Under the pieces are notes generated by a model. It was not told where the DNA came from and ran no database searches. It was given only the letters and a program-made list of their open reading frames with translations. Below are positions 8,360 to 16,041 of a stretch of DNA of 64,000 bases, piece after piece; the stretch's first letter is position 1; every line of letters starts with the position of its first letter. Source of the DNA: an uncultured Oscillospiraceae bacterium (GTDB lineage Bacteria; Bacillota; Clostridia; Oscillospirales; Acutalibacteraceae). A program made the translations under genes and the position numbers. The DNA lies in assembly GCA_905192745.1 (NCBI GenBank), contig CAJJLZ010000006.1, forward strand, positions 32,521 through 96,520. The letters run 5' to 3'.

Positions 8360-8728
8360 TTATGTAGTCCGGTTTCCCGCCTCATTGTGCAGACCGAAGC
8401 TGATTTCCAGCGCCTGATTGATCCGGTTCATCGACTGTTCATCCAGACGGCCCATGTGCTCCTTGAGCCTTCGTTTATCGATGGTTCGGATCTGCTCGAG
8501 AAGAACGATCGAATCCCTCGCCAAGCCGCTGCCGGTGGAGTTCAGCTGGATATGGGTGGGCAGACGGGCCTTGTCCTTCTGACTGGTGATGGCGGCGGCG
8601 ATCACGGTGGGACTGAAACGGTTCCCTACGTCGTTCTGTACGATCAGTACGGGACGAACACCGCCCTGTTCCGAGCCGACCACTGGGCTCAGATCCGCGT
8701 AGTAAATATCTCCTCTACGGACGTTCAA
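8360..8728 (-). CDS. ndoA: MazF/PemK-type mRNA interferase (EndoA)
   Basis: Sequence-specific endoribonuclease toxin of the MazF family. Seen: VRRGDIYYADLSPVVGSEQGGVRPVLIVQNDVGN, the hallmark N-terminus, then SPTVIVAAIT-like strands and the RTIDKRRL motif. TTG at 8728 is chosen because AGGAG stands 10 bases before it and 122 residues is usual; the same frame runs to 8752. In Bacillus the antitoxin gene lies directly upstream. Here no antitoxin frame is visible on that side, because the GNAT promoter and gene begin there. The toxin may be neutralised by a distant antitoxin. Confidence 0.9.
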   Translation of the reverse strand: MNVRRGDIYYADLSPVVGSEQGGVRPVLIVQNDVGNRFSPTVIAAAITSQKDKARLPTHIQLNSTGSGLARDSIVLLEQIRTIDKRRLKEHMGRLDEQSMNRINQALEISFGLHNEAGNRTT

Positions 8729-8961
8729 AGTTATTCTCACTCCTGTATTCAAGCTTTTATGGAAATGTCGGTTTTTTCCCGGGCATGCAATATGCCTGCA
8801 GGAATATTTTGACCGATATTTTTGTGTTTAGTCGGCGGATGGCAAATTTCTTGCGCCCTTGTATCCTTGTACATGGCTGTATCAAGTGTGCCGCCGTCTC
8901 TGTCAATACAGTATATGCTCGTCCGGGATGGTTGTCCGTCGAAGCTTGCCGAGAAAAACGC

Positions 8962-8990
8962 TTGTATGGAAACGAAAGATATTTTATAAT
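8962..8990 (+). promoter_or_regulatory. Sigma-A promoter of the GNAT gene
   Basis: TTGTAT, 17 bases, TATAAT, about 70 bases before the start codon. Confidence 0.7.
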
Positions 8991-9060
8991 GGAAAAAGCT
9001 TCTGTGAAGACGGCGATAAAGGATCGCAAAAGGGAAGGGAACAGGAAGGGGAAAGGAACG

Positions 9061-9840
9061 ATGTCTCGTCCGGAACAGCTGTCGCCGGGAGAAAGAGAGG
9101 GAATCCTGCCGCTCTACCGCGGCAGTCAGGAAACGCTGATCTGGTCCTGCCTGCAGGGTGTGATGGGGGAAGCGTGGGCGGATGACCGGAAAGCGCCCCG
9201 CTGTGCGCTGATTTGCCTGGGGGATTTCTGCTATCCGGCGGGGGATGCCGATGCGCCCGGCGCGGCGGAGCTTCTCCGGATTCTGCCGGCCCGCCGTCTC
9301 TTTGTCGTGCCGGAAAGCGAAGCGTGGTCCGGCCTGATCGAACGGCTTTATAAAGATCGGTGCCGCCGTCTCGACCGCTATGCGATTAAGAAGGAACCGG
9401 GGATTTTTGACCGGGAAACGCTGTGGGGATTTGTCCGCGCCCTGCCGCCCGGATTTTATCTGGAGGAGATCGGATCGCGCTGGTACGATTCGGTGATGGC
9501 GGAGGAATGGAGCCGCGATTTTTGCTCGAATTTCGGCTCGAAGGAGGATTTTGCCGGGCGGGGACTGGGCTTTCTTGCCCTGCGGAACGGCGTGCCGGTC
9601 AGCGGCGCGTCCTCTTACAGCGTCTATCGAGGCGGGCTGGAGATTGAGGTGGTGACGCATCCGGATTATCGGCGGCAGGGGCTGGCCGCGGCCTGTGCCG
9701 CAAGGCTGATTCTGGAGTGCCTCGACCGGGGGCTGTATCCCAGTTGGGATGCGGCGAACCAGACCTCCGTGCGGCTGTCGGAACGGCTGGGCTATCATTT
9801 TGACCGCGCTTATCCGACGTATGAAATACTGACGACATGA
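9061..9840 (+). CDS. GNAT-family N-acetyltransferase
   Basis: About 259 residues. The C-terminal half carries the acetyl-CoA binding motif A (LEIEVVTHPDYRRQGLAAACAARLILECL), the R/QxxGxG/A core of GNAT enzymes, followed by the N..S..L.E.LGYH segment. The N-terminal half is divergent, as in the GNAT_acetyltran group whose substrates are mostly unknown. ATG 9061 is chosen for the AAAGGAACG before it; earlier in-frame starts at 8785 and 8989 lie upstream of or inside the promoter. It is a monocistronic unit. Confidence 0.82.
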   Translation: MSRPEQLSPGEREGILPLYRGSQETLIWSCLQGVMGEAWADDRKAPRCALICLGDFCYPAGDADAPGAAELLRILPARRLFVVPESEAWSGLIERLYKDRCRRLDRYAIKKEPGIFDRETLWGFVRALPPGFYLEEIGSRWYDSVMAEEWSRDFCSNFGSKEDFAGRGLGFLALRNGVPVSGASSYSVYRGGLEIEVVTHPDYRRQGLAAACAARLILECLDRGLYPSWDAANQTSVRLSERLGYHFDRAYPTYEILTT

Positions 9841-9879
9841 TGCCGATCGTTTTTAGAGTGTGTTGACACTGACCGGGAT

Positions 9880-9906
9880 GCATGTTGAGCGTTGGCGTCA
9901 ACATGC
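9880..9906. repeat. Inverted repeat upstream of the CYTH gene
   Basis: GCATGTTGA and TCAACATGC form a perfect 9-base inverted repeat with a 9-base centre. No T run follows, so it looks more like an operator or mRNA hairpin than a terminator. Confidence 0.45.
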
Positions 9907-9985
9907 TCCGGCACAGACTTGCAAAATATGTTTTTTCATTGTATCGGTGATTCGATTTACCGGTGCGCGAAAGGTGGATATAATA

Positions 9986-10486
9986 ATGGAAATCGAACGC
10001 AAATTTTTGATGGATCCCGCTTTTCCGGCGGAACTTCCGCTGCGGGAAGAGGCGGTGGTTTATCAGGGGTATCTGGCCGTCCATCCGGTGGTGCGCATCC
10101 GCAGTAAATGCCGGGATGGGAAAACCGGCTATGTGCTCTGTTTTAAGGGCGAAGGGACGATTGCCCGGCAGGAGACGGAGCTGGTGATCGACGAGCGGGT
10201 GTTTCATGAACTGGAAAATCTGCTGGAAGCGCCGATGATTCGGAAGGATTACCGGGTTTACGATCTTCCGGAGGGGCGCAGGCTGGAGTGCAGCTGTGTG
10301 GATCGGGGAACGCCGACGGAATTCTGGTATGCCGAGGTGGAATTTCCAACGCTGGAAGATGCCTACGCTTTTACGCCGCCCGCCTTTCTCGGCCGGGATG
10401 TAACCGAAGAAGCCGGGTACGGCATGAGCAGTTATTGGGAGAGGAAGGTGGCCGCACAAAGAGCGGCCTCTGAGGATAACGCCTGA
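9986..10486 (+). CDS. CYTH-domain protein (triphosphate tunnel enzyme)
   Basis: About 166 residues. It opens with MEIERKFLM, the ExExK signature of CYTH/triphosphate tunnel metalloenzymes, then shows alternating basic and acidic strands (VRIRSK, YVLCFKGEG, RQETELVI, YAEVEF) lining a tunnel. Family members hydrolyse inorganic or thiamine triphosphate or cyclise ATP. A lone short bacterial CYTH protein is most often an inorganic triphosphatase. ATG 9986 follows AAAGGTGG by 8 bases. The AEC gene starts two bases after the stop, so the two are translationally coupled. Confidence 0.85.
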   Translation: MEIERKFLMDPAFPAELPLREEAVVYQGYLAVHPVVRIRSKCRDGKTGYVLCFKGEGTIARQETELVIDERVFHELENLLEAPMIRKDYRVYDLPEGRRLECSCVDRGTPTEFWYAEVEFPTLEDAYAFTPPAFLGRDVTEEAGYGMSSYWERKVAAQRAASEDNA

Positions 10487-10488
10487 CG

Positions 10489-11427
10489 ATGGAAAATTTG
10501 CTGCTTTCGCTGGAGGTGGTCCTCCCGCTGTTTTTGATGCTGGCGCTGGGGTATTTCCTCCGCCGCATTTCTATGGTGGATGACGGCTCCCTCCGGATTA
10601 TGAACAACTTGGTCTTTCGTGTTTTTCTTCCGGTTTTGCTGTTTATTAATGTATATCATACCGACATCGGTACGGTAATGAATCCCCGGTTGATTCTTTT
10701 TGCCGCCGCCTGCGTTGCGGGAAGCTTTCTGCTTCTGTTTTTTCTGGTTCCGCTTTTTGAAAAGGATAATTGCCGGCGCGGCGTGCTGATTCAGGGGATT
10801 TTTCGCAGTAATTTTATTTTATTCGGTCTGCCGGTTACCATTGCGCTGTGCGGAGAGGAAAACAGCGGTGTTACCTCCATGGTGATTGCCGTAATTATCC
10901 CGCTTTTTAATATTCTGGCCGTTTTTGCGCTGGAATATTTTCGCGGCGGCCGGTTCCGATCGGGCAAGGCGCTGCGGGGAATCGTTACCAATCCTCTGAT
11001 TATCGCCTCTTTGCTGGGGGTTCTGATGCTGGCTTCCGGCTGGAAGCTGCCCGCCGTGATGGAAAAGACGGCGGAGGATATAGCCGGGGTCGCTACGCCG
11101 CTCGCGTTGGTGGTGCTGGGCGGTTCGTTTGAGTTTTCCTCCGTCCATGGCCGTGGAAGGCAGGTGGCGGCCGGCGTGCTCGGCCGTCTGGTGGCGGTTC
11201 CGGCTGTCTGCCTGCCGATTGCCGCCGTCCTTGGCTTCCGTGGACCGGAGATGGTTGCCCTGATGGCGCTGCTGGCGTCGCCCACCGCGGTATCCTCCTT
11301 TACTATGGCGCAGCAGATGGACGGCGACGCAGAGCTGGCAGGACAGTTGGTGGTGTTCGGTTCGCTTTTTTCCATTCTAACGATTTTTCTCTGGACCTTT
11401 CTGCTGAAGCAGATCGGCCTGATCTGA
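10489..11427 (+). CDS. AEC-family transporter (auxin efflux carrier superfamily)
   Basis: This 312-residue integral membrane protein has about ten hydrophobic helices in two halves. It begins with VLPLFLMLALGYFLRR and carries the NNLVFRVFLPVLLF motif, GLPVTIALCGEENSG and a second-half LGGSFEF segment typical of AEC permeases (malate or other organic anion carriers in bacteria). The substrate cannot be told from sequence. It is coupled to the CYTH gene. The 170 bases after it hold no clear terminator. Confidence 0.85.
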   Translation: MENLLLSLEVVLPLFLMLALGYFLRRISMVDDGSLRIMNNLVFRVFLPVLLFINVYHTDIGTVMNPRLILFAAACVAGSFLLLFFLVPLFEKDNCRRGVLIQGIFRSNFILFGLPVTIALCGEENSGVTSMVIAVIIPLFNILAVFALEYFRGGRFRSGKALRGIVTNPLIIASLLGVLMLASGWKLPAVMEKTAEDIAGVATPLALVVLGGSFEFSSVHGRGRQVAAGVLGRLVAVPAVCLPIAAVLGFRGPEMVALMALLASPTAVSSFTMAQQMDGDAELAGQLVVFGSLFSILTIFLWTFLLKQIGLI

Positions 11428-11598
11428 CTGTTTGGTGGGAGCAGACTGGAAAACACAGAAAAATACAGGGTATGTAATTATGTAATTTTTAATATGCTTC
11501 TTATGAAAATCATGGATTCCGGTATAAACGCGGGGCGAATGCAGAGACTATTTCCGGGCCGGCAACCGCCCGCAATACTGTAAGGAAGGATGATTTCG

Positions 11599-11793
11599 AT
11601 GGCGAAGAATCAGCAGAACAATCAGAATCAGAGCCAGAATCGGCAGCAGAACAATCAGTTCCAGCAGAAGCAGAACCAGAATCAGGGGCAGAACTGCCAG
11701 AACAATCAGCAGAACAACCAACAGAACAACCAGAGCCAGAACTCTAAAAACAGCAAGTCCAGAAACAATAACGACCAGTCGGAACTTTTCTGA
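11599..11793 (+). CDS. Q/N-rich low-complexity small protein
   Basis: About 64 residues, MAKNQQNNQNQSQN..., of which most are Gln or Asn, ending in a mixed SKNSKSRNNNDQSELF tail with one cysteine. It has a strong site (AGGAAGG) eight bases before ATG 11599, so it is very likely translated. I do not know its role. Similar Q/N-rich peptides in spore formers are often called spore-coat-like or SASP-like. The sequence is disordered and prion-like in composition. It is monocistronic, with a terminator at 11873. Confidence 0.7.
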   Translation: MAKNQQNNQNQSQNRQQNNQFQQKQNQNQGQNCQNNQQNNQQNNQSQNSKNSKSRNNNDQSELF

Positions 11794-11872
11794 TCTCCCG
11801 TTTTCTTTTTGTTTTCAGCCGCCCTTTTTTCACGGGCAATGATTTCATTAGGTAAATAAGGGAAACGTCAAG

Positions 11873-11912
11873 AAGGAACCTGTCCTCTGGGGGGACGGGT
11901 TCCTTTCTTTTT
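11873..11912 (+). terminator. Rho-independent terminator
   Basis: AAGGAACCTGTCC pairs with GGACGGGTTCCTT around a short loop and is followed by TCTTTTTCT. It closes the Q/N-rich gene. Confidence 0.85.
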
Positions 11913-12021
11913 CTGAAGAAGCCGTGTGAAAAAATTCCGGGATTTCTCTGTACAGGGACCGGCCGGCCTTCCGCCGCATATAGTGTCCTGTGAGAGTTTT
12001 TTAGACTGCGAGGTGAACGGG

Positions 12022-12264
12022 TTGGGTAAGTTGGGTAAACCGGGAAAGGTATTGTTCAACGTGAGTTCCGTAACCAACGCCATGCGGGGAAAGTCCCTGC
12101 TTGAGCATAACGGAATCCGTGCGTATGTCGGGCGCACCATCGATGCAAACGGAAATAACGGCTGCGGATACAGTATCACGGTTTCCACGGAACCGGAAAA
12201 GGCAGAGCGCCTGCTGACCTCTGCAGGAATCCATATTCGCAGCAAACAGCAGCAGGAAGACTGA
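12022..12264 (+). CDS. DUF3343 protein (putative Se/S carrier-like)
   Basis: About 80 residues with the core VLFNVSSVTNAMRGKSLLEHNGI...GCGYSITVSTEPEKAERLLTSAGI, the layout of DUF3343 proteins, which resemble DsrE-type carriers and often flank selenium or sulfur transfer genes. TTG 12022 is chosen because GAGGTGA lies 5-6 bases upstream and the product then has family length; the frame is open to 11926. The conserved GCG pair holds its single cysteine. It is 27 bases upstream of the cysteine desulfurase, so joint action in sulfur transfer is likely. Confidence 0.7.
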   Translation: MGKLGKPGKVLFNVSSVTNAMRGKSLLEHNGIRAYVGRTIDANGNNGCGYSITVSTEPEKAERLLTSAGIHIRSKQQQED

Positions 12265-12291
12265 CGGCTTGGAAAGGAGCGGGTACAAACG

Positions 12292-13485
12292 ATGAGAACA
12301 GGTACAATGGGCGGGACGGACTCCGCCGGGATGATTTATCTGGACAATGCCGCCACCACCTGGCCGAAGCCGGCGGCTGTGCGGGGGGCCGTTCAGCAGG
12401 CGCTGACCGTATATGGGGCCAATCCGGGACGGAGCGGCCATAATATGGGTCTGGCCGCCTCGGAAGCTGTCTACCGCAGCCGGGAAACACTGGCGGATTT
12501 TTTTCATCTGGACAATCCGGCGAATGTGGTGTTTGTCCAGAACTGCACCATGGCGCTGAATATCGTCATTAAGGGGATGCTGGAAAACGGCGGCCGGATG
12601 GTTGTTTCGGATCTGGAGCATAACGCGGTTATGCGTCCCCTGCACGGGCTGTCTCCGGATTCTCCGGTGTATGACGTGGCCAGAGTGGTTCCCGGCGAAC
12701 CGGCGGCTACGGTTGCGGCCTTTGAACGCTGCGTCACGCCGCAGACCAGGGCTATCGTCTGTATGCATGCCTCCAACGTGTTCGGCACACGGCTGCCGAT
12801 CCGGGAAATCGGAGCGATGGCGCATCGCCGCGGCCTGCCCTTTATCGTGGACGGCGCGCAGAGCGCCGGGGTGCTGCCCATAGATATGCAGGCGGACAAT
12901 ATTGATTTCCTTTGTGTCCCGGGACATAAAGGCCTTTACGGGCCGATGGGAATCGGTGCGCTGCTCTGCAACAGTGACCGGGTCCTGCCTCCTTTTGTGG
13001 AAGGAGGGACAGGAAGCCAGTCAATGGAGCTTTCGCAGCCGGAGGAACTGCCCGACCGGCTGGAAAGCGGCACGCTGAACACCGCGGGCATATGTGGACT
13101 GAAGGCGGGGGTCGATTTCGTCCGGGAACGTGGGATAGAGGAAATTTTCGGGAGAGAAACCCGCCTGATGAGCCTCTTGTATGATCGGCTCTCCGCCATG
13201 CCGGGGGTGAAGCTGTATACGCCCCGCCCGGATGGAATAGGATGCGCGCCGGTGCTTTCCATGAACGTCGTCGGCAGGCGGAGCGAGGAGACCGCGCAGG
13301 CGTTGAACCGCCGCGGAATCGCCGTGCGGGCCGGTCTTCACTGCGCCCCCAGCGCCCACCGCCGTTTTGGAACGCTGGAAACCGGCACCGTGCGTTTTTC
13401 TCCATCCGTTTTCACAACCAGAGAAGAGATCGAGAGGGTATGCCGCGCGGTTTGGCTGGAACAGAGAACCCCCGGGCGATTCTGA
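12292..13485 (+). CDS. Cysteine desulfurase family protein (class V aminotransferase)
   Basis: This PLP enzyme of 397 residues has IYLDNAATTWPKP at the start, the motif VDGAQSAGVLPID (PLP-binding Asp), PGHKGLYGP (Schiff-base lysine) and RAGLHCAP.AH with the catalytic cysteine near residue 350. The last motif and overall pattern match the group annotated as cysteine desulfurase family (TIGR01977) rather than IscS/NifS. It would take sulfur from cysteine and pass it to an acceptor, plausibly the DUF3343 partner just upstream. ATG 12292 follows AAAGGAG. Confidence 0.9.
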   Translation: MRTGTMGGTDSAGMIYLDNAATTWPKPAAVRGAVQQALTVYGANPGRSGHNMGLAASEAVYRSRETLADFFHLDNPANVVFVQNCTMALNIVIKGMLENGGRMVVSDLEHNAVMRPLHGLSPDSPVYDVARVVPGEPAATVAAFERCVTPQTRAIVCMHASNVFGTRLPIREIGAMAHRRGLPFIVDGAQSAGVLPIDMQADNIDFLCVPGHKGLYGPMGIGALLCNSDRVLPPFVEGGTGSQSMELSQPEELPDRLESGTLNTAGICGLKAGVDFVRERGIEEIFGRETRLMSLLYDRLSAMPGVKLYTPRPDGIGCAPVLSMNVVGRRSEETAQALNRRGIAVRAGLHCAPSAHRRFGTLETGTVRFSPSVFTTREEIERVCRAVWLEQRTPGRF

Positions 13486-13496
13486 ATGCCGTCCAC

Positions 13497-13541
13497 CGCA
13501 GCACGGGATGCAAAACGCCGAATTTTGCATCCCGTGCTGCG
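13497..13541 (+). terminator. Strong 19-bp hairpin after the desulfurase gene
   Basis: CGCAGCACGGGATGCAAAA pairs perfectly with its mirror across a seven-base loop (CGCCGAA). It lies 12 bases past the stop. No real U tract follows (GGCGTTTCC), so it may stop or only stabilise the mRNA end. Confidence 0.55.
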
Positions 13542-13612
13542 GCGTTTCCGGCCGGACGTTTGGAAGCGCGTAAAAGAGGAAGGAATAGGGGGAGCAACAG
13601 AGAAGAAAAGGA

Positions 13613-13640
13613 TTGCAATAATCGGAGAGTATGATAAAAT
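13613..13640 (+). promoter_or_regulatory. Sigma-A promoter of cdaA-cdaR
   Basis: TTGCAA, 16 bases, TAAAAT, about 110 bases before the cdaA start. Confidence 0.55.
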
Positions 13641-13748
13641 AATAGAATAAGCGGCAGAGCGGCCGGCCGCGATGGGATCCGACATGGACGAAAAGACGGA
13701 ATGGGACGGATCCGGGATTATCGACGCCCTCCGAAAGGAAGAAGTGGA

Positions 13749-14639
13749 ATGACAGCGTTTTTCAGCGCCATATGGGCGGAAATCGTGTCCTTTTTCCAGT
13801 CGTACAACTGGATTCGGGATACGGTGGATATTGCTCTGGTGGCCTTTGTAATATACAGTGTAATTAAGTTGGTGCGCGATTCCCGCGCGGAACAGCTTTT
13901 AAAAGGGATTCTGATTTTTGCTCTGGCGTTTCTGACGGCGTCTGTGCTGGATCTGAAAACCATGTATTACCTGTTGAAAACGGTCTTTGACAATATCTTG
14001 ATTGTGCTGATTATCATTTTTCAGCCGGAAATCCGGCGCGCGCTGGAACAGGTCGGTCATTCCCGCCTGGGGAATATCAGCCTGTTCGGAATGAGCGAGG
14101 AGGAATCCGAACTGCTCACCAAACGCTGGCAAAAGGCGATTTCCGCCACCTGTTCGGCAGTGGAAATTCTTCAGCGGCAGAAAATGGGGGCGCTCATTGT
14201 TTTTGAACGCTCCACCAAACTGGGAGAGATTATCAATTCCGGCACGGTGGTGGACGCCGATCCTACGCCGGAGCTGATCGGCAATATTTTCTTCAATAAA
14301 GCGCCCCTGCACGACGGCGCGATGATTATTCGGGAGGGGAAGGTATACGCCGCCGGCTGTATTTTGCCGCTTACCGATAATCTCCAGATCAGCAGCGAAC
14401 TGGGGACCCGTCACCGCGCGGCTGTGGGGATGAGCGAAAACTCCGATGCGCTGGTGGTGGTGGTTTCGGAAGAGACCGGAACGGTTTCCATGGCCGTGGC
14501 CGGGGAATTGAAACGGAATTTCAGCGCGGAGGCTCTGCGCGTGGCGCTGGAAAACGGCGTGCTTTGGGATCGCTCCCGTCGGGACAAGGATGGAGAGCAT
14601 AAGGCCATCGGTCCTTTCCGCAGGAGGAAGACAAAATGA
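13749..14639 (+). CDS. cdaA: Diadenylate cyclase CdaA
   Basis: CdaA makes cyclic di-AMP from two ATP at the membrane. Seen: three N-terminal transmembrane helices (about residues 10-90), then the DAC domain with ALIVFERSTKLGEII, the DGA motif in LHDGAMII and the RHR motif in GTRHRAAVGMSE. About 296 residues is typical. ATG 13749 follows AAAGGAAG. It overlaps cdaR by four bases (ATGA), the conserved cdaA-cdaR arrangement of Firmicutes. c-di-AMP controls K+ and osmotic balance and wall stress. The usual third gene glmM is absent here. Confidence 0.95.
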   Translation: MTAFFSAIWAEIVSFFQSYNWIRDTVDIALVAFVIYSVIKLVRDSRAEQLLKGILIFALAFLTASVLDLKTMYYLLKTVFDNILIVLIIIFQPEIRRALEQVGHSRLGNISLFGMSEEESELLTKRWQKAISATCSAVEILQRQKMGALIVFERSTKLGEIINSGTVVDADPTPELIGNIFFNKAPLHDGAMIIREGKVYAAGCILPLTDNLQISSELGTRHRAAVGMSENSDALVVVVSEETGTVSMAVAGELKRNFSAEALRVALENGVLWDRSRRDKDGEHKAIGPFRRRKTK

Positions 14640-15958
14640 TGAAAGGAAAATTTTCACTTAACAAGCTGCTTCATAATAATAAACTGATGATTGTCTTTTC
14701 CCTTGTCGCCGCCGTTGCCATCTGGGCGTCGGTGGTATACGACGGAAATAATCAGGACAGTCGGACCATGACCCTTTCCGTGCCTCTCGACCTGGCCGGC
14801 AGTTATGCGGAAGCGGACGGACTGGAAATCTATGAAGGTGCGACGCAGACGGTGAAGGTGGAAATCCGGGGTCCCCGTTCCCTCATTTTCAAGCTGCAGG
14901 AAAACGATATGCGGGTGACGGCGGATTACAGCGAGATCCGCGGCGCGGGGAACTGGCCGGTCAAACTGGACGTGGTGAAAAACAGCGATACGACGGGATA
15001 TGAAATTACGTCGGTCACGCCGCAGTCGGTGCAGGTGTACTGCGACCACACCCTGACCAGCTCCGCCCTCAAGGTGGAAGCGGATATATCGGGGATCACG
15101 GTGTCCGAATCCTCCGGTCTGCAGTTGGGTACACCGGTGATTGAAGCTCCCGGGCTGGAGGACGGCTCGGTTTATATCAAAGGCCCCAAGACCGTGGTAA
15201 GCAAAATCGTTTCGGTAAAAGCCCGCGTTCAGAAGACGAAGGAGATCGCGGAAGTTACTTCCTTTGACGCGGAACTGGTTGCCTTGGACGCGGACGGCAA
15301 CGAGGTGGATACGAAATACTGCGAATACACCGGTCTTTCCGAAAACGTTGTCAAGGTGACCGTACCGGTGGTGGTTCACCGGGTGGTGGAATTTAGCTGC
15401 CTGTACAAAAACATGCCCAAGGCTTTTGAAAACGTGGATTCCTTCCGGACGATTACTCCTTCGTCGATCGAGGTGGTGGGGACACCGGAACAGGTAGAGG
15501 CGTTTGCGTCCAGCATCGAAAATTTGGGAACGTTCGATTTCCATCATCTTAGCCTGATGGATCGGACGAAAATCATTCCACTCAACGTGCCTTCCGGCAT
15601 TCGGGTGCTGGATGGCACTACGGAGGTCACGGTTTCCTTTGACATGGACGGTTTCTCCCAGAAAACGCTGGATCTGACGCTGGAGTCCGGCAATACGAGG
15701 GTTGAAAACGTACCGGCCGGCCGAAGCGCACAGGTGTCCCGTCAGAAGATCGAGAATATTCGTCTGGTCGGTCCGGCGGAAACGCTGGCAAAAATCACGG
15801 AGGCGGATCTGTCGGTGGTGGCGGATATGACGGATAATGAGGCGACGGGCGCGGTCAGTCTGAAGGTGACGGTCAACGTCAATGGGTACGACGACGTATG
15901 GGTGTATTACGGCGCGGCGGAAACCGACGGATATGAGATATTCGTCCAGATACAATAG
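14636..15958 (+). CDS. cdaR: CdaR, YbbR-domain regulator of CdaA
   Basis: This 440-residue protein has one N-terminal transmembrane helix (residues 18-36) followed by a long extracytoplasmic part made of four YbbR repeats; recurring strands such as VPLDLAG...VKVEIRGP and IEVVGTPEQV mark them. CdaR binds CdaA and modulates its activity. The frame starts inside the cdaA stop region, so translation is coupled. A terminator follows at once, so the operon ends here without glmM. Confidence 0.9.
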   Translation: MMKGKFSLNKLLHNNKLMIVFSLVAAVAIWASVVYDGNNQDSRTMTLSVPLDLAGSYAEADGLEIYEGATQTVKVEIRGPRSLIFKLQENDMRVTADYSEIRGAGNWPVKLDVVKNSDTTGYEITSVTPQSVQVYCDHTLTSSALKVEADISGITVSESSGLQLGTPVIEAPGLEDGSVYIKGPKTVVSKIVSVKARVQKTKEIAEVTSFDAELVALDADGNEVDTKYCEYTGLSENVVKVTVPVVVHRVVEFSCLYKNMPKAFENVDSFRTITPSSIEVVGTPEQVEAFASSIENLGTFDFHHLSLMDRTKIIPLNVPSGIRVLDGTTEVTVSFDMDGFSQKTLDLTLESGNTRVENVPAGRSAQVSRQKIENIRLVGPAETLAKITEADLSVVADMTDNEATGAVSLKVTVNVNGYDDVWVYYGAAETDGYEIFVQIQ

Positions 15959-15968
15959 AAGCCATTGG

Positions 15969-16014
15969 AAAACGGGAACACCCCATCCACGATTGGATGG
16001 GGTGTTCCCGTTTT
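15969..16014. terminator. Bidirectional terminator between cdaR and the phosphoesterase gene
   Basis: A perfect 21-base stem (AAAACGGGAACACCCCATCC and its mirror, plus one A-T pair) around a CGAT loop with terminal T runs. It serves two convergent units. Confidence 0.9.
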
Positions 16015-16041
16015 GTCAGGCCGGTGCTTTGCAAAGGGCAG

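Noticed and set aside
8749..9798. 349-codon minus-strand frame opposite the GNAT gene, considered as a source of a MazF antitoxin
   Set aside because: Arg/His/Pro-rich shadow translation without antitoxin-like helix pattern; no ribosome site near the mazF start.
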